This document shows positions 1-10,230 of a stretch of 34,384 nt of DNA, in pieces. The stretch comes from an uncultured Flavobacteriales bacterium. GTDB lineage: Bacteria > Bacteroidota > Bacteroidia > Flavobacteriales > BACL11. Each line of letters starts with the position of its first letter. Position 1 is the first letter of the stretch. The stretch is taken from contig CALJFR010000052.1 in the NCBI GenBank assembly GCA_938073745.1, positions 1 through 34,384 of the forward strand, in the 5' to 3' direction. Made by a program: the position numbers and the translations under genes. The notes beneath the pieces were generated by a model. It did not search any database. It had not been told where the DNA came from and saw nothing but the letters and a program-made list of their open reading frames with translations.

Positions 1-1
1 A

Positions 2-508
2 AAAACATTTACAGTTACACAACCTGATGAATTAGAAGTAACTATTGTTGAGACAAGTCCTTTTGTTCTAGAACTCTCAACAGTAACAGGAGGTACTCCT
101 TCATATACTTATGCTTGGTATGAGTCAGGAAATAGTGTTGGAACAGGTACTTCTTACATTGTGTCAAGTAATGGAACTTACTCTCTAGAAGCTACAGATG
201 CAAATAACTGTACTAATACATCAAACAGTATAACTTATAATGTGCCGCCATCTGGAGTAAATGGAGAGGAAGTTAGTTTTAGGGTTTATCCAAATCCATT
301 TAGAGAAGAAGCAACTATTGATTTTGGATACACAGTAAATGAGGCTACAATAAGTATTGTTGATATTTATGGCAAACTTATAGAGCAACATGAGGTTATA
401 AATGCAAGTTCATTTATAATCACAAATAAGAACAAAGCTAGCGGAGTCTATTTTATGAAAATGGAAACAGGCAATAAATTGTACAATACAAAAATTATTA
501 TTGAATAA
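2..508 (+). CDS. T9SS cargo protein, C-terminal part (type A sorting domain), 5'-truncated
   Basis: The reading frame is open from the window edge (frame begins at base 2), so only about 168 C-terminal residues are seen. The visible part starts with an Ig/PKD-like repeat (TPSYTYAWYESG followed by GTYSLEATDANNC), a style common in large adhesin-like exoproteins of Bacteroidota. The end is a typical type A T9SS C-terminal domain: VYPNPF, then a beta-rich stretch (VDIYGKLIEQ) and KASGVYFMKMETG near the end. Such proteins cross the inner membrane by Sec and the outer membrane by T9SS, where the C-terminal domain is recognised and usually removed. The function of the missing N-terminal part cannot be told. 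The GTG at 161 could be read as a start but lies inside the open frame and is not needed. Confidence 0.85.
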   Translation, partial: KTFTVTQPDELEVTIVETSPFVLELSTVTGGTPSYTYAWYESGNSVGTGTSYIVSSNGTYSLEATDANNCTNTSNSITYNVPPSGVNGEEVSFRVYPNPFREEATIDFGYTVNEATISIVDIYGKLIEQHEVINASSFIITNKNKASGVYFMKMETGNKLYNTKIIIE

Positions 509-712
509 TAATTTTCATCCTAAATCTTGACAAAACTTATCAATAAACAGTTGATTACTAGATGTTTGAGTGGTGATTAATATGCTTTTTATTTTTAGAA
601 GCCTTTACTAGAAATAAATTATAATTTTTTCAGAGATAAAAAAAAATCATATCTATTTCATATTATTACAATAAATTATTACTTTTGCCGACCATTTTAG
701 TAAAGATATAAT
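509..712. other. Intergenic region upstream of the ribosomal super-operon
   Basis: 204 bases without an ORF. It is very A/T-rich. It must hold the end of the upstream transcript and the promoter of rpsL. A weak GCTTTT/AGAAGC stem near 582-602 has no following T run, so I do not call a terminator. The only clear signal is the TAnnTTTG promoter element at 680-687. Confidence 0.6.
656..687 (+). promoter_or_regulatory. Putative Bacteroidota sigma-A promoter of the rpsL super-operon
   Basis: TACTTTTG at 680-687 is a perfect match to the Bacteroidota -7 consensus TAnnTTTG. TTTC at 656-659 matches the -33 element (TTTG) at three of four bases with a 20-nt spacer, within the usual range. Transcription would start near 692-696, giving a short leader of about 20 nt before the rpsL ATG at 713. 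The motif match is seen; promoter activity is inferred. Confidence 0.5.
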
Positions 713-1087
713 ATGCCGACAATACAACAATTAGTAAGAAAAGGTAGGGTAACTATCAAGAAAAAGAGTAAATCTCTAGCCTTGAAAAATTGTCCTCAAA
801 GAAGGGGAGTATGTACAAGAGTTTATACTACTACACCAAAAAAGCCAAATTCAGCTCTTAGAAAAGTAGCCAGAGTTAGATTAACAAATGGAAATGAGGT
901 GAATGCATATATAGGTGGTGAAGGACATAATTTACAAGAATATTCTGTTGTGTTAGTTAGAGGTGGAAGAGTAAAAGATTTACCAGGTGTAAGATATCAT
1001 ATTGTTAGAGGTGCACTTGATACTTCAGGTGTTAATGAAAGAACACAAAGAAGATCAAAATATGGAGCTAAAAGACCAAAGAAATAA
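713..1087 (+). CDS. rpsL: 30S ribosomal protein S12
   Basis: 124 aa, the usual length. S12 lies at the decoding centre of the 30S subunit. The conserved [13 protein letters not shown] block is at about 39-51 and [13 protein letters not shown] at 84-96. Lys43 and Lys88, the main sites of streptomycin-resistance substitutions in other bacteria, are both the wild-type lysine, and Asp89, the residue methylthiolated by RimO in some species, is present. First gene of the 33-gene array. No Shine-Dalgarno motif precedes the ATG; the leader reads AAAGATATAAT. Confidence 0.98.
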   Translation: MPTIQQLVRKGRVTIKKKSKSLALKNCPQRRGVCTRVYTTTPKKPNSALRKVARVRLTNGNEVNAYIGGEGHNLQEYSVVLVRGGRVKDLPGVRYHIVRGALDTSGVNERTQRRSKYGAKRPKK

Positions 1088-1091
1088 ATAA

Positions 1092-1562
1092 ATGAGAAAA
1101 AAAAGAGCAAAAAAAAGATTACTTATTCCAGATTCAAAATTTGGAAGCACACTAGTTACTAGGTTTGTTAATAACCTTATGCTAGATGGAAGAAAAAATA
1201 CAGCATTCAAGGTTTTTTATGATGCTATGAATAATATTTCTGAAAAAGTTACCGAAGAAAGCTCACTTCAGGTATTTGAAAAGTCTTTAGAAAATGTAAT
1301 GCCACATGTTGAAGTTAGAAGTAGAAGAATTGGTGGGGCAACATTCCAGATTCCTCATCCTGTAAGGGAAGATCGCAGAGTCTCATTAGGTATGAAATGG
1401 ATGATTGGTGCCGCTAGAAAAAGAAATGAAAAAACAATGCAGCAAAAACTAGCTGGTGAAATATTAGCTGGCTATAAAGAAGAAGGCGCTGCATTTAAGA
1501 AAAAACAAGATACTCATAAAATGGCAGAAGCTAACAAAGCTTTCTCTCACTTTAGATTTTAA
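1092..1562 (+). CDS. rpsG: 30S ribosomal protein S7
   Basis: 156 aa, full length. S7 nucleates assembly of the 30S head on the 3' domain of 16S rRNA and contacts E-site tRNA. Recognisable blocks are the basic N-terminus (MRKKRAKKR), the SKFGS and VTRFVNNLMLDGRK region, and MPHVEVRSRRIGGATFQIP in the middle. The end FSHFRF is typical. It sits 4 nt after rpsL and 9 nt before fusA, the standard str-operon order. In E. coli S7 represses this operon by binding its mRNA; I see no comparable rpsL-rpsG leader structure here because the gap is only 4 nt. Confidence 0.98.
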   Translation: MRKKRAKKRLLIPDSKFGSTLVTRFVNNLMLDGRKNTAFKVFYDAMNNISEKVTEESSLQVFEKSLENVMPHVEVRSRRIGGATFQIPHPVREDRRVSLGMKWMIGAARKRNEKTMQQKLAGEILAGYKEEGAAFKKKQDTHKMAEANKAFSHFRF

Positions 1563-1571
1563 ATTATAAAA

Positions 1572-3674
1572 ATGGCAAGAGATTTAAATTTTACAAGAAA
1601 TATCGGTATTGCAGCGCATATTGATGCTGGAAAAACTACAACTACTGAAAGAATTCTCTACTATGGTGGTGTGAACCACAAAATTGGAGAGGTTCATGAT
1701 GGTGCCGCTACAATGGATTGGATGGAACAAGAGCAAGAAAGAGGAATTACAATTACCTCTGCTGCAACGACATTAGGATGGGATTATAGAGGTCAAAATT
1801 ATCATGTAAACATTATTGATACTCCTGGTCACGTAGATTTTACTGTTGAAGTTAACAGATCATTAAGAGTTTTAGATGGATTAGTATTTTTATTTAGTGC
1901 TGTTGATGGTGTTGAGCCTCAATCAGAAACTAATTGGAGATTAGCTAATAATTATAATGTCCCGAGAATAGGTTTTGTAAATAAGATGGATCGTCAAGGT
2001 GCAAACTTTTTAAAGGTTTCTGCACAAGTAAAAGAAATGCTTGGAAGCCATGCTTTACCACTTCAAATTCCAATTGGAGCTGAAGATGATTTTAAAGGTG
2101 TTGTTGATTTGATAAATTTCAAAGGAATTGTTTGGAACGAAGAGGATCAAGGAATGACGTATAAAGAAGTTGAAATTCCAGAAGATATTATTGATGAAGC
2201 TAGAGAATATAGAAGTCAATTACTAGAGGCAGTTGCCGAGTTTGATGAATCTTTGATGGAAAAATATTTTGAGGACGAAAATTCTTTAACAGAAAGAGAA
2301 ATTCTAACGGCACTTCGTCAAGCAACTATTACAGGAAAGGTAGTTCCAATGATGTGTGGTTCTGCCTTTAAAAATAAAGGTGTTCAGACAATGCTTGACA
2401 TGGTTATGGAAATTCTTCCATCTCCTCTTGATGTTGAAGCAATTACAGGAACTAACCCTGATACTGAGGCTGAAGAAAGTAGAAAGCCTGATGCAAGTGA
2501 GCCTTTTGCTGCTCTAGCATTCAAAATTGCCACTGACCCGTATGTTGGAAGATTATGTTTTACAAGAGCATATTCAGGTACTTTAGAGCAGGGTACTTTT
2601 GTAAATAACTCAAGAACAGGTAAGAAAGAAAGAATTTCAAGAATTTATCAAATGCATTCTAATAAACAGAATCAGATTGATTCGCTTCAGGCTGGTGATA
2701 TTGCTGCTCTAGTTGGATTTAAAGATATTAGAACTGGAGATACTTTATGTGATTTAAAATCACCTATTGTTTTAGAATCTATGGACTTTCCAGATCCAGT
2801 TATTGGAATTGCTGTAGAGCCAAAAACACAAAAAGATTTAGACAAATTAGGTGTAGCTCTAGGAAAGCTTGCTGAAGAAGACCCAACCTTTACTGTAAAA
2901 ACTGATGAAGATTCAGGACAAACTATTATTTCTGGAATGGGTGAGCTTCATCTAGATATAATTGTTGATAGATTAAGAAGAGAGTTTTCTGTTGATGTTA
3001 ATCAAGGAGCTCCACAGGTTGCTTATAAAGAAGCAATCACTAGCTCAGTAGATCATAAAGAAGTATACAAAAAACAATCAGGTGGACGTGGTAAGTTTGC
3101 TGATATTAGATTTGAAATGTCACCAATTGATGCTGATTTTGAAGAAGAAGGACTTCAATTTATTAATAAAATAAAAGGAGGAAACATTCCAAAAGAATTT
3201 ATCCCATCTGTTGAAAAAGGTTTCAATATGGCGATGTCAAATGGGGTTTTAGCTGGTTTTCCATTAAATTCAATGAAAGTTACTCTTTATGATGGTTCTT
3301 ATCATGATGTTGATTCAGATGCGTTGTCATTTGAATTATGTGCTCAAATTGCATTTAAATCTGCAGCTAAGCAAGCATCTCCTGTTTTACTAGAGCCAAT
3401 AATGAAATTAACGGTTATTACTCCTGAGGAAAATATGGGTGATGTAATCGGAGATCTAAATAGAAGAAGAGGACAAGTTGAAGGTATGGATGACAAAGGA
3501 GGAGCAAAAGTTGTTAATGCTAAAGTTCCTTTATCTGAAATGTTTGGATACATTACAGATTTAAGAACAATAACATCTGGTAGAGCAACATCTACAATGG
3601 AGTTCTTTGCTTTTGAAAATGCTCCAAAGAATATTTCTGAAGAGGTAATTGCTAACGTAAAAGGAGAAAAATAA
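1572..3674 (+). CDS. fusA: Elongation factor G
   Basis: 700 aa, the usual EF-G length. EF-G is the GTPase that moves tRNA and mRNA through the ribosome and, with RRF, helps recycle it. The G domain shows G1 AHIDAGKT (15-22), G2 RGIT (57-60), G3 DTPGH (83-87) and G4 NKMD (137-140). Domains II to V follow, with the conserved [10 protein letters not shown] (start of domain III/IV region) and the domain IV stretch around GGRGKFADI. The gene is embedded in the ribosomal array, which argues that this is the canonical EF-G and not one of the divergent EF-G2 paralogues known in Bacteroidota. Unlike in Proteobacteria, tuf does not follow; rpsJ comes 9 nt later. Confidence 0.98.
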   Translation: MARDLNFTRNIGIAAHIDAGKTTTTERILYYGGVNHKIGEVHDGAATMDWMEQEQERGITITSAATTLGWDYRGQNYHVNIIDTPGHVDFTVEVNRSLRVLDGLVFLFSAVDGVEPQSETNWRLANNYNVPRIGFVNKMDRQGANFLKVSAQVKEMLGSHALPLQIPIGAEDDFKGVVDLINFKGIVWNEEDQGMTYKEVEIPEDIIDEAREYRSQLLEAVAEFDESLMEKYFEDENSLTEREILTALRQATITGKVVPMMCGSAFKNKGVQTMLDMVMEILPSPLDVEAITGTNPDTEAEESRKPDASEPFAALAFKIATDPYVGRLCFTRAYSGTLEQGTFVNNSRTGKKERISRIYQMHSNKQNQIDSLQAGDIAALVGFKDIRTGDTLCDLKSPIVLESMDFPDPVIGIAVEPKTQKDLDKLGVALGKLAEEDPTFTVKTDEDSGQTIISGMGELHLDIIVDRLRREFSVDVNQGAPQVAYKEAITSSVDHKEVYKKQSGGRGKFADIRFEMSPIDADFEEEGLQFINKIKGGNIPKEFIPSVEKGFNMAMSNGVLAGFPLNSMKVTLYDGSYHDVDSDALSFELCAQIAFKSAAKQASPVLLEPIMKLTVITPEENMGDVIGDLNRRRGQVEGMDDKGGAKVVNAKVPLSEMFGYITDLRTITSGRATSTMEFFAFENAPKNISEEVIANVKGEK

Positions 3675-3683
3675 ATTATAATT

Positions 3684-3992
3684 ATGGCACAAAAAGTTAG
3701 AATAAAACTTAAATCTTTTGATCATACATTAGTTGATCAATCTGCAGAAAAAATTGTAAAAACAGTAAAAAATTCTGGTGCAATAATTAGTGGTCCAATT
3801 CCACTTCCAACTCACAAAAGAATTTATACAGTTTTGCGTTCTCCTCACGTTAACAAGCAAGCAAGGGAGCAGTTTCAACTTGCTAACCACAGAAGATTGA
3901 TGGATATTTATTCTTCTTCTTCAAAAACAATAGACGCACTAATGAAATTAGAATTACCAAGTGGTGTTAAGGTTGAAATTAAAGTAATTTAA
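3684..3992 (+). CDS. rpsJ: 30S ribosomal protein S10
   Basis: 102 aa. S10 belongs to the 30S head and, in E. coli, also acts as NusE in antitermination complexes. Conserved blocks: [19 protein letters not shown] at the start, [20 protein letters not shown] in the loop region, and [11 protein letters not shown] at the end. It is the first S10-operon gene, but only 9 nt separate it from fusA, so there is no room for a separate S10 leader of the E. coli type where L4 autoregulates. Confidence 0.98.
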   Translation: MAQKVRIKLKSFDHTLVDQSAEKIVKTVKNSGAIISGPIPLPTHKRIYTVLRSPHVNKQAREQFQLANHRRLMDIYSSSSKTIDALMKLELPSGVKVEIKVI

Positions 3993-4003
3993 ATTAAAGA
4001 AAG

Positions 4004-4618
4004 ATGGCTGGATTAATAGGAAAAAAAATAGGTATGACGTCAATGTTCTCTGAAGAAGGAAAGAATATACCTTGTACAATAATTGAAGCTGGTCCTTGCG
4101 TTGTTACTCAGATTAAAACTCAAGAATCAGACGGATACAGTGCATTACAGATTGCTTTTGACAACCAAAAAGATTCACGTCTTTCTAAAGCGCTTTTAGG
4201 TCATCTTAAAAAAGCTGGAGCACCTGCTTCAAAAAAAATTGTAGAAATATCTTTTGATGAAGATATTTCAATGGGAGACACATTAAATGTTGATTTATTT
4301 AAGGAAGGTGATTTTGTCACTGTAGTTGGAAACTCAAAAGGTAAAGGATTTCAAGGAGTCGTAAAAAGACATGGATTTGCAGGTGTTGGCGATGCTACTC
4401 ATGGGCAACATAACAGATTACGTGCTCCAGGTTCGATTGGTGCTGCTTCATATCCTGCAAGAGTATTTAAGGGAATGAGAATGGCTGGTCAAATGGGTAA
4501 TGCTAGAGTTAAAGTTGAGAACTTACAAGTAATGAGAGTAATGAGTGAGAAAAACATCATGATTGTTAAAGGTGCTGTTCCTGGAGCAAAAAATTCATAT
4601 ATAATAATTGAGAAATAA
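4004..4618 (+). CDS. rplC: 50S ribosomal protein L3
   Basis: 204 aa. L3 is an early 50S assembly protein whose long loop reaches towards the peptidyl transferase centre. The N-terminus ([15 protein letters not shown]) and the loop region with [15 protein letters not shown] and [18 protein letters not shown] are typical. The TAA stop shares one base with the ATG of rplD (TAATG), suggesting translational coupling. Confidence 0.98.
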   Translation: MAGLIGKKIGMTSMFSEEGKNIPCTIIEAGPCVVTQIKTQESDGYSALQIAFDNQKDSRLSKALLGHLKKAGAPASKKIVEISFDEDISMGDTLNVDLFKEGDFVTVVGNSKGKGFQGVVKRHGFAGVGDATHGQHNRLRAPGSIGAASYPARVFKGMRMAGQMGNARVKVENLQVMRVMSEKNIMIVKGAVPGAKNSYIIIEK

Positions 4619-5241
4619 TGAAGATAGCTGTACATAATATAAAAGGAAAAGAGACTAAGAAAAAAGTTGATTTAAATAAAGATGTGTTTGGTATTGAACC
4701 TAATAATCATGCTATTTACTTAGATGTTAAGCAGCATCTTGCAAGCCAAAGATCAGGTACACATAGTGCAAAAGAAAGAGGTCAGATAACAGGTAGTAGA
4801 AGAAAATTAAGAAAGCAAAAAGGAAGTGGAGCAGCAAGGGTTGGTGATATAAAAAATCCACTTTTTAGAGGTGGAGGTAGAGTTTTTGGTCCGAGACCTA
4901 GAAATTATGGTTTCAAAGTAAATAAAAAAGTAAAAAGACTAGCTAGAAAATCTGCACTTACACTCAAGTTTAATGAAAATAATATTATTGTAGTTGAAGA
5001 TTTTAATTTTGACACACCATCTACAAAGCTTTATTCTAATGCATTAGCAAGTTTTGAATTATTAGATAACAAATCATTATTGGTATTAGATAAACCAAAT
5101 AATAACATTCTTTTATCATCTAGAAATTTAAGAAAAGCAAAAGTTGTACTTGCCTCTCAATTAAACACATATGATATTATGAATGCTAATAAGATGTTAT
5201 TCATAGAATCTTCAATCAAAGTTGTAGAAGAAACTTTTTAA
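4618..5241 (+). CDS. rplD: 50S ribosomal protein L4
   Basis: 207 aa, full length. L4 binds 23S rRNA and its extended loop lines the exit tunnel. The loop region is visible as GSRRKLRKQKGSGAARVGD with KNPLFRGGGRVFGPRPR following. In E. coli L4 also represses its own operon, but the S10 leader it acts on is absent here. Start overlaps the rplC stop by one base. Confidence 0.97.
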   Translation: MKIAVHNIKGKETKKKVDLNKDVFGIEPNNHAIYLDVKQHLASQRSGTHSAKERGQITGSRRKLRKQKGSGAARVGDIKNPLFRGGGRVFGPRPRNYGFKVNKKVKRLARKSALTLKFNENNIIVVEDFNFDTPSTKLYSNALASFELLDNKSLLVLDKPNNNILLSSRNLRKAKVVLASQLNTYDIMNANKMLFIESSIKVVEETF

Positions 5242-5252
5242 TTATATAGAAT

Positions 5253-5543
5253 ATGAGTATTATAAAGAAACCAGTAATCACAGAAAAAATGACGCTTGAA
5301 AGCGAAAAGTTCAATCGTTATGCATTTGTGGTTGATAGAAAAGCTAATAAGATACAAATAAAAAAGGCAATTGAAGAGCAATACGACGTTGTTGTTGATT
5401 CTGTTAGAACAATGGTTTGTATTGGGAAGAAAAGAGTTAGAGGATCAAAATCAGGAATGATTGTTGGAAAAACAAGTACATATAAAAAAGCTATTGTTCA
5501 ATTACCAGAGGGTGAAGCTATAGATTTTTACAGTAATATTTAA
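5253..5543 (+). CDS. rplW: 50S ribosomal protein L23
   Basis: 96 aa. L23 sits at the tunnel exit and is the docking site for trigger factor and SRP. It shows the typical start IIKKPVITEKMT, the NKIQIKKAIEEQY helix and the basic loop KKRVRGSKSG. Fits between rplD (11-nt gap) and rplB (9-nt gap) in the standard S10-operon order. Confidence 0.96.
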   Translation: MSIIKKPVITEKMTLESEKFNRYAFVVDRKANKIQIKKAIEEQYDVVVDSVRTMVCIGKKRVRGSKSGMIVGKTSTYKKAIVQLPEGEAIDFYSNI

Positions 5544-5552
5544 TTAAAAAAA

Positions 5553-6380
5553 ATGGCAGTAAGAAAATTTAAACCAATAACACCAGGGCAAAGACATAAA
5601 GTTGCAATATCTTTTGATACTATTACTAAATCTAAGCCTGAGAAAAGCTTACTTGTACCTAATCATAGATCAGGAGGGAGAAATGATACGGGTAAAATGA
5701 CTATTGCAAATGTTGGTGGAGGTCACAAAAAGAAATATAGATTAATTGATTTTAAAAGAGAAAAGTTAAATGTTCCGGCAAAAGTTGCTTCTATCGAATA
5801 TGATCCAAATAGGACTGCTAATATTGCTTTACTACATTATAAAGATGGTGAAAAAAGATATATTATTGCTCCAGAGGGCTTGACTGTTGGAATGGAATTG
5901 ATATCTGCTAAAGATGCACCTATTAACATTGGGAATACATTGCCTCTAAGCTCATTGCCTTTAGGAACAATTATTCATAATATAGAATTAAAGCCAGGTC
6001 AAGGAGCAATTATGGTAAGAAGCGCAGGTTCATTTGCTCAATTAATGGCTAGAGATGGAAAATATGCTACTGTTAAGTTGGCATCAGGTGAAATTAGAAG
6101 AATTTTAACTACTTGTTTAGCAACTATTGGTTCTGTTTCAAATTCTCAACATCAACTACAAATTTCCGGAAAAGCAGGAAGAAGTAGATGGCAAGGTCGT
6201 AGACCAAACGTTAGAGCTACTGTAAAGAATCCAGTTGATCATCCAATGGGTGGTGGGGAAGGAAAACATTCTGGAGGCTTACCGCGAAACAAGAATGGAG
6301 TTCCTGCTAAAGGATACAAAACAAGAAATAAAAAGAAAGCTTCTGATAAATACATAATAGAAAGAAGAAAAAAGAAATAA
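5553..6380 (+). CDS. rplB: 50S ribosomal protein L2
   Basis: 275 aa. L2 is a primary 23S rRNA-binding protein needed for subunit association and peptidyl transferase activity. The [28 protein letters not shown] and C-terminal [13 protein letters not shown] blocks are clear. His230 corresponds to the functionally important E. coli His229 (mature numbering) and is kept. The next His of the E. coli HPHGGG motif is Met232 here; I recall this His-to-Met change as usual in Bacteroidota. Confidence 0.98.
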   Translation: MAVRKFKPITPGQRHKVAISFDTITKSKPEKSLLVPNHRSGGRNDTGKMTIANVGGGHKKKYRLIDFKREKLNVPAKVASIEYDPNRTANIALLHYKDGEKRYIIAPEGLTVGMELISAKDAPINIGNTLPLSSLPLGTIIHNIELKPGQGAIMVRSAGSFAQLMARDGKYATVKLASGEIRRILTTCLATIGSVSNSQHQLQISGKAGRSRWQGRRPNVRATVKNPVDHPMGGGEGKHSGGLPRNKNGVPAKGYKTRNKKKASDKYIIERRKKK

Positions 6381-6383
6381 AAT

Positions 6384-6653
6384 ATGGCTAGATCACTAAA
6401 AAAAGGACCCTATATTCACTATAAGTTGCAAAAGAAAGTTGACGCAATGAATGAATCAGGAAAGAATTCTGTAATCAAAACATGGTCAAGAGCGTCTATG
6501 ATTTCTCCAGACTTTGTTGGGAAAACTATTGGTGTTCACAATGGTAGACAGTTTATTCCTGTATTTATTACTGAAAACATGGTTGGTCACAAGCTTGGAG
6601 AGTTTTCTCCAACTAGAACTTTTAGAGGTCACGGAGGTAACAGAAAAAAATAA
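6384..6653 (+). CDS. rpsS: 30S ribosomal protein S19
   Basis: 89 aa. S19 forms part of the 30S head with S13 and contacts the 50S through intersubunit bridges. Conserved blocks: [19 protein letters not shown] at the start, [19 protein letters not shown] in the middle and [16 protein letters not shown] near the end. Only 3 nt after rplB. Confidence 0.97.
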   Translation: MARSLKKGPYIHYKLQKKVDAMNESGKNSVIKTWSRASMISPDFVGKTIGVHNGRQFIPVFITENMVGHKLGEFSPTRTFRGHGGNRKK

Positions 6654-6659
6654 AAATAA

Positions 6660-7067
6660 ATGGGAGCTAGAAAACGTATAAAAGCAGATAGCATGAAGGA
6701 AGCTAGAAAAAACATCGCTTTTGCTAAACTTAATAATTGTCCTACTTCTCCAAGAAAAATGAGATTGATTGCTGATTTAATTAGAGGAATGGATGCAGAA
6801 AAAGCTTTATCTGAATTAAAGCATAACCCAAAAGAAGCTTCGATCAGAATGGAGAAACTATTACTTTCTGCCTTGGCAAATTGGGAGGCAAAAAATGACG
6901 GGAAAAATATGGATGAAAGTAATCTTTATGTTTCAGAAGTTAAGGTTGACAGTGGAAGGATGTTAAAAAGAATACAACCAGCACCTCAAGGTAGGGCACA
7001 TAGAATTAGAAAAAGATCTAATCATGTTACAATAGTTGTTGATAGTAGAGAAATAGAAACAAATTAA
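6660..7067 (+). CDS. rplV: 50S ribosomal protein L22
   Basis: 135 aa. L22 spans the exit tunnel wall; its long beta-hairpin is where macrolide-resistance changes occur in other species. The family motif [19 protein letters not shown] lies near the start, and the hairpin region is [19 protein letters not shown]. The protein is longer than E. coli L22 (110 aa), mostly by an N-terminal extension of about 20 residues ([18 protein letters not shown]), which I believe is common in Bacteroidota. Confidence 0.97.
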   Translation: MGARKRIKADSMKEARKNIAFAKLNNCPTSPRKMRLIADLIRGMDAEKALSELKHNPKEASIRMEKLLLSALANWEAKNDGKNMDESNLYVSEVKVDSGRMLKRIQPAPQGRAHRIRKRSNHVTIVVDSREIETN

Positions 7068-7070
7068 AAT

Positions 7071-7769
7071 ATGGGACAAAAAACAAATCCAATAGGTTTT
7101 AGATTAGGTATAATTAGAGGATGGGAGTCTAATTGGTACGGAGGAAATAATTTTGGAGATAAACTTGCCGAGGATGCTAAAATTAGAAAATATCTTAGAG
7201 TAAGATTGTCTAAGGGTAGTGTATCTAAAATTGCCATTGAAAGAACATTAAAGTTGGTTACTATTACAATTCACACAGCACGACCAGGTATTATTATTGG
7301 AAAAGGAGGTCAAGAGGTAGAGACACTAAAACAAGAAATTAATAAGATAACTAACAAAGAAATTCAAATTAATATTTTTGAGGTTAAAAAACCTGAACTA
7401 GAAGCAACTCTTGTTGCAGATAGTATTGCTAGACAAATAGAAGGTAGAATTTCATATAAAAGAGCTATTAAGATGTCAATTGCCTCTACCATGAGAATGG
7501 GAGCAGAGGGAATTAAAGTTCAAATATCAGGAAGATTAAATGGTGCTGAAATGGCACGTTCTGAAATGTATAAAGATGGAAGAACTCCTCTACATACTTT
7601 TAGAGCTGATATTGATTACTGTTTGGCAGAAGCACAAACAACATATGGCCTGATTGGAGTAAAGGTTTGGATTTGTCGTGGTGAAGTTTATGGAAAACGT
7701 GATTTAATGCTGCATTTCAAAACTCCAAAGAAAACTGGTGGAATGAATCAGAAAAGAAGAAGAAAATAA
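7071..7769 (+). CDS. rpsC: 30S ribosomal protein S3
   Basis: 232 aa. S3 surrounds the mRNA entry site and contributes to the ribosomal helicase. The KH type II domain carries the [10 protein letters not shown] motif at 71-80. The C-terminal domain shows [15 protein letters not shown] and [17 protein letters not shown]-terminus [12 protein letters not shown] is typical and fixes the start. A 21-nt A/T-rich gap to rplP follows, one of the longer gaps in the array. Confidence 0.98.
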   Translation: MGQKTNPIGFRLGIIRGWESNWYGGNNFGDKLAEDAKIRKYLRVRLSKGSVSKIAIERTLKLVTITIHTARPGIIIGKGGQEVETLKQEINKITNKEIQINIFEVKKPELEATLVADSIARQIEGRISYKRAIKMSIASTMRMGAEGIKVQISGRLNGAEMARSEMYKDGRTPLHTFRADIDYCLAEAQTTYGLIGVKVWICRGEVYGKRDLMLHFKTPKKTGGMNQKRRRK

Positions 7770-7790
7770 TTAAATAGAAAATACAAAGAA

Positions 7791-8210
7791 ATGTTACAAC
7801 CAAAAAAGACAAAATTCAGGAAAATGCAGAAGGGAAGGATGAAGGGTAATGCCCAAAGAGGTCATCTTTTAGCTTTTGGGTCATTTGGTATTAAAGCACT
7901 TGAAGAAACTTGGTTAACTGCACGACAAATTGAAGCAGCGAGGATAGCTGTTACAAGATACATGAAAAGACAAGGTCAAGTTTGGATTAGAGTATTTCCT
8001 GATAAGCCAATAACAAAAAAACCTGCTGAAGTAAGAATGGGGAAAGGTAAAGGAGCACCTGAATATTGGGCTGCAACTGTAAGTCCAGGTAGAATGATCT
8101 TTGAATGTGATGGTGTTGACATGGCTACTGCTAAAGAAGCCTTAAGATTAGCTGCGCAAAAGTTGCCGATTAAAACGAAATTTGTAGTTAGAAGAGATCT
8201 ACAAGCTTAA
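7791..8210 (+). CDS. rplP: 50S ribosomal protein L16
   Basis: 139 aa. L16 helps position tRNA in the A site and is a late 50S assembly protein. The typical start [18 protein letters not shown], the [15 protein letters not shown] helix and [17 protein letters not shown] are present. Spaced 11 nt before rpmC. Confidence 0.98.
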   Translation: MLQPKKTKFRKMQKGRMKGNAQRGHLLAFGSFGIKALEETWLTARQIEAARIAVTRYMKRQGQVWIRVFPDKPITKKPAEVRMGKGKGAPEYWAATVSPGRMIFECDGVDMATAKEALRLAAQKLPIKTKFVVRRDLQA

Positions 8211-8221
8211 ATTATAAAGAA

Positions 8222-8419
8222 ATGAAAGATACAGTACTAACAGAAATGCCTTTGAATGAATTAAATGACCTTTTACTTTCTGAAAAGGAAAGGTTGGTTA
8301 AATTAAAAATGAGCCATTCAGTTTCTCCTTTAGAAAATCCATTGTCTATAAAATATGCAAGAAAAAAAATTGCTAGAGTTATGACGGAACTTTCTAAAAG
8401 AAAAAATACAGCTAAATAA
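8222..8419 (+). CDS. rpmC: 50S ribosomal protein L29
   Basis: 65 aa helical hairpin protein located near the tunnel exit next to L23. The pattern NELNDLLLSEKERLVKLKM followed by PLSIKYARKKIARVMTELSKRK is characteristic. A longer open frame on the opposite strand (8212-8550) covers the same bases but has no family resemblance and would break the operon, so it is not annotated. Confidence 0.95.
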   Translation: MKDTVLTEMPLNELNDLLLSEKERLVKLKMSHSVSPLENPLSIKYARKKIARVMTELSKRKNTAK

Positions 8420-8428
8420 AATTTAGAT

Positions 8429-8683
8429 ATGAACAGAAATTTAAGAAAAGAAAGAATTGGTGTTGTTACAAGTAACAAAATGGATAAATCTATTGTCGTT
8501 TCAATAGCAAGAAGAGTAAAACACGATTTATATGGAAAATTCCTTAACAAAACATCAAAATTTATTGCTCATGATGAAAAAAATGAGTGTAATGAAGGAG
8601 ATACTGTAAAAATAATGGAAACACGTCCAATGAGTAAAAGTAAAAATTGGAGATTAGTAGAAATAATTGAAAGAGTAAAATAA
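8429..8683 (+). CDS. rpsQ: 30S ribosomal protein S17
   Basis: 84 aa OB-fold protein that binds 16S rRNA early in 30S assembly. It shows [19 protein letters not shown], then the VKHDLYGKF loop and the [19 protein letters not shown] end block. Its TAA stop overlaps the rplN ATG by one base (TAATG). Confidence 0.97.
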   Translation: MNRNLRKERIGVVTSNKMDKSIVVSIARRVKHDLYGKFLNKTSKFIAHDEKNECNEGDTVKIMETRPMSKSKNWRLVEIIERVK

Positions 8684-9051
8684 TGATACAATCAGAATCA
8701 AGACTTAATGTGGCAGATAATAGTGGAGCCAAACAAATACTATGTATTAGAGTATTAGGTGGGACTAAAAAAAGATATGCTTCAGTAGGTGATAAAATAG
8801 TTGGGACAGTTAAAAATGCAACACCTTCTGGAACAGTTAAAAAAGGACAAGTTGTAAAAGCTGTTATTGTTAGAGTTAAAAAAGAGGTTAGAAGACCTGA
8901 CGGTTCTTATATAAGATTCGGTGATAACGCATGTGTTATTATTGACGAAAATGGACAAATGAAAGGAACTCGTGTTTTTGGCCCTGTTGCAAGAGAGTTA
9001 AGAGAAAATGATTTTATGAAAGTAGTTTCACTAGCACCAGAAGTTTTATAA
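8683..9051 (+). CDS. rplN: 50S ribosomal protein L14
   Basis: 122 aa, exactly the common length. L14 lies at the subunit interface and binds the silencing factor RsfS. The start [18 protein letters not shown] and the [18 protein letters not shown] region with [13 protein letters not shown] are diagnostic. First gene of the spc section; 1-nt overlap with rpsQ indicates no operon break here. Confidence 0.98.
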   Translation: MIQSESRLNVADNSGAKQILCIRVLGGTKKRYASVGDKIVGTVKNATPSGTVKKGQVVKAVIVRVKKEVRRPDGSYIRFGDNACVIIDENGQMKGTRVFGPVARELRENDFMKVVSLAPEVL

Positions 9052-9059
9052 TTAATGAT

Positions 9060-9383
9060 ATGGGAAAATTAAAGATTAAGAAAGATGATACAGTGCTTGT
9101 TTTAGCAGGTACTTCTAGAGGCTCAAAAGGAAAAGTTGTAAAAGTAATTCCTAGTGAGAATCGTGCAATTGTTGAAGGGGTTAATATGGTTTCAAAGCAT
9201 ACAAAACCAAATGCAGCTAATCCTCAAGGTGGAATTGTTAAGCAAGAATCACCTATTCATATTTCAAATTTGAAATTGGTTGATCCTTCTTCTGGAAAGC
9301 CTACACGTGTTGGTAGAAAAAAAGATGAGAAGACAGGTAAAATAGTTAGATTTTCAAAAACAACTAAAGAAGTAATAAAGTAA
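9060..9383 (+). CDS. rplX: 50S ribosomal protein L24
   Basis: 107 aa KOW-domain protein, one of the two assembly initiators of the 50S subunit. [20 protein letters not shown] forms the KOW motif; [17 protein letters not shown] and [19 protein letters not shown] are typical. Its stop overlaps the rplE start by one base. Confidence 0.97.
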   Translation: MGKLKIKKDDTVLVLAGTSRGSKGKVVKVIPSENRAIVEGVNMVSKHTKPNAANPQGGIVKQESPIHISNLKLVDPSSGKPTRVGRKKDEKTGKIVRFSKTTKEVIK

Positions 9384-9934
9384 TGGAATATACACCTAGA
9401 CTTAAGAAAAAATATAATTCTGAGATTGTAAACAATCTTAAGAAAAATTACAAATCAGTGATGCAAGTTCCTAAACTTACAAAGATTTCTATAAATCAAG
9501 GAGTTGGAAATGCTGTTAATGATAAAAAATTAATTGAAGCTGCTCAACAAGAAATGACTCTTATTGCTGGACAAAAAGCTGTTTTAACAAAATCTAGAAA
9601 AGATATATCAAATTTTAAACTTAGAAAAGGAATGCCAGTAGGGGTTATGGTAACTTTAAGAGGGGATAGAATGTATGAATTTCTAGATAGGTTCGTTACT
9701 TCAACTTTACCAAGGGTCAGAGATTTCCAAGGAATCCCTAATAAAGGATTTGACGGCAGGGGTAATTATACTATAGGAATTAAAGAGCAAATAGCTTTTC
9801 CTGAGATTAGTATTGATAAAGTTTTAAAAGTTACTGGAATGGATATAACTTTTGTAACTAATACCGACTCAGATGAAGAAGCCCTGACACTATTAACTGA
9901 GTTAGGACTCCCATTTAAAAATAAAAATAAATAA
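9383..9934 (+). CDS. rplE: 50S ribosomal protein L5
   Basis: 183 aa. L5 binds 5S rRNA and contacts P-site tRNA and the 30S head (bridge B1b). Conserved blocks include [35 protein letters not shown] and [20 protein letters not shown], ending in [12 protein letters not shown]. Standard spc order. Confidence 0.98.
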   Translation: MEYTPRLKKKYNSEIVNNLKKNYKSVMQVPKLTKISINQGVGNAVNDKKLIEAAQQEMTLIAGQKAVLTKSRKDISNFKLRKGMPVGVMVTLRGDRMYEFLDRFVTSTLPRVRDFQGIPNKGFDGRGNYTIGIKEQIAFPEISIDKVLKVTGMDITFVTNTDSDEEALTLLTELGLPFKNKNK

Positions 9935-9942
9935 AACTCGAT

Positions 9943-10212
9943 ATGGCAAAAGAATCAATGAAGGCTCGTGAGGTAAAAAGACAAAAATGCGTAGATAAGT
10001 ATGCAGACAAAAGAGCAGCGCTGAAAGCTGCCGGTGATTATGAAGGGCTTCAAAAATTACCAAAGAATGCTTCACCTATTAGATTGCATAACAGATGCAA
10101 ATTAACTGGCCGTCCTAAAGGATATATGAGACAATTTGGTTTATCTAGAGTTATGTTCAGGGAAATGGCAAATTTTGGCCTTATTCCTGGAGTTAAAAAA
10201 GCAAGTTGGTAA
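9943..10212 (+). CDS. rpsN: 30S ribosomal protein S14, zinc-free long form
   Basis: 89 aa. This is the long form of S14: it lacks the paired CxxC motifs of the short zinc-binding paralogue; the only cysteines are at CVDK and RCKL. The C-terminal core [20 protein letters not shown] and [11 protein letters not shown] is diagnostic. Needed for the 30S head and binding of S3 and S10. A zinc-independent S14 would keep ribosomes functional under zinc limitation (inference). Confidence 0.97.
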   Translation: MAKESMKAREVKRQKCVDKYADKRAALKAAGDYEGLQKLPKNASPIRLHNRCKLTGRPKGYMRQFGLSRVMFREMANFGLIPGVKKASW

Positions 10213-10230
10213 ATAAAAGAAATTAAACAA

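Noticed and set aside
686-720. TGCCGAC repeated at 686-692 and 714-720 around the rpsL start
   Set aside because: A 7-bp direct repeat where the second copy is coding (Pro-Thr codons); most likely coincidence.
8212-8550. 112-codon open frame on the minus strand across rpmC and rpsQ
   Set aside because: It is antisense to two clear ribosomal protein genes and its translation looks like nothing but a hydrophobic shadow of A/T-rich coding sequence.
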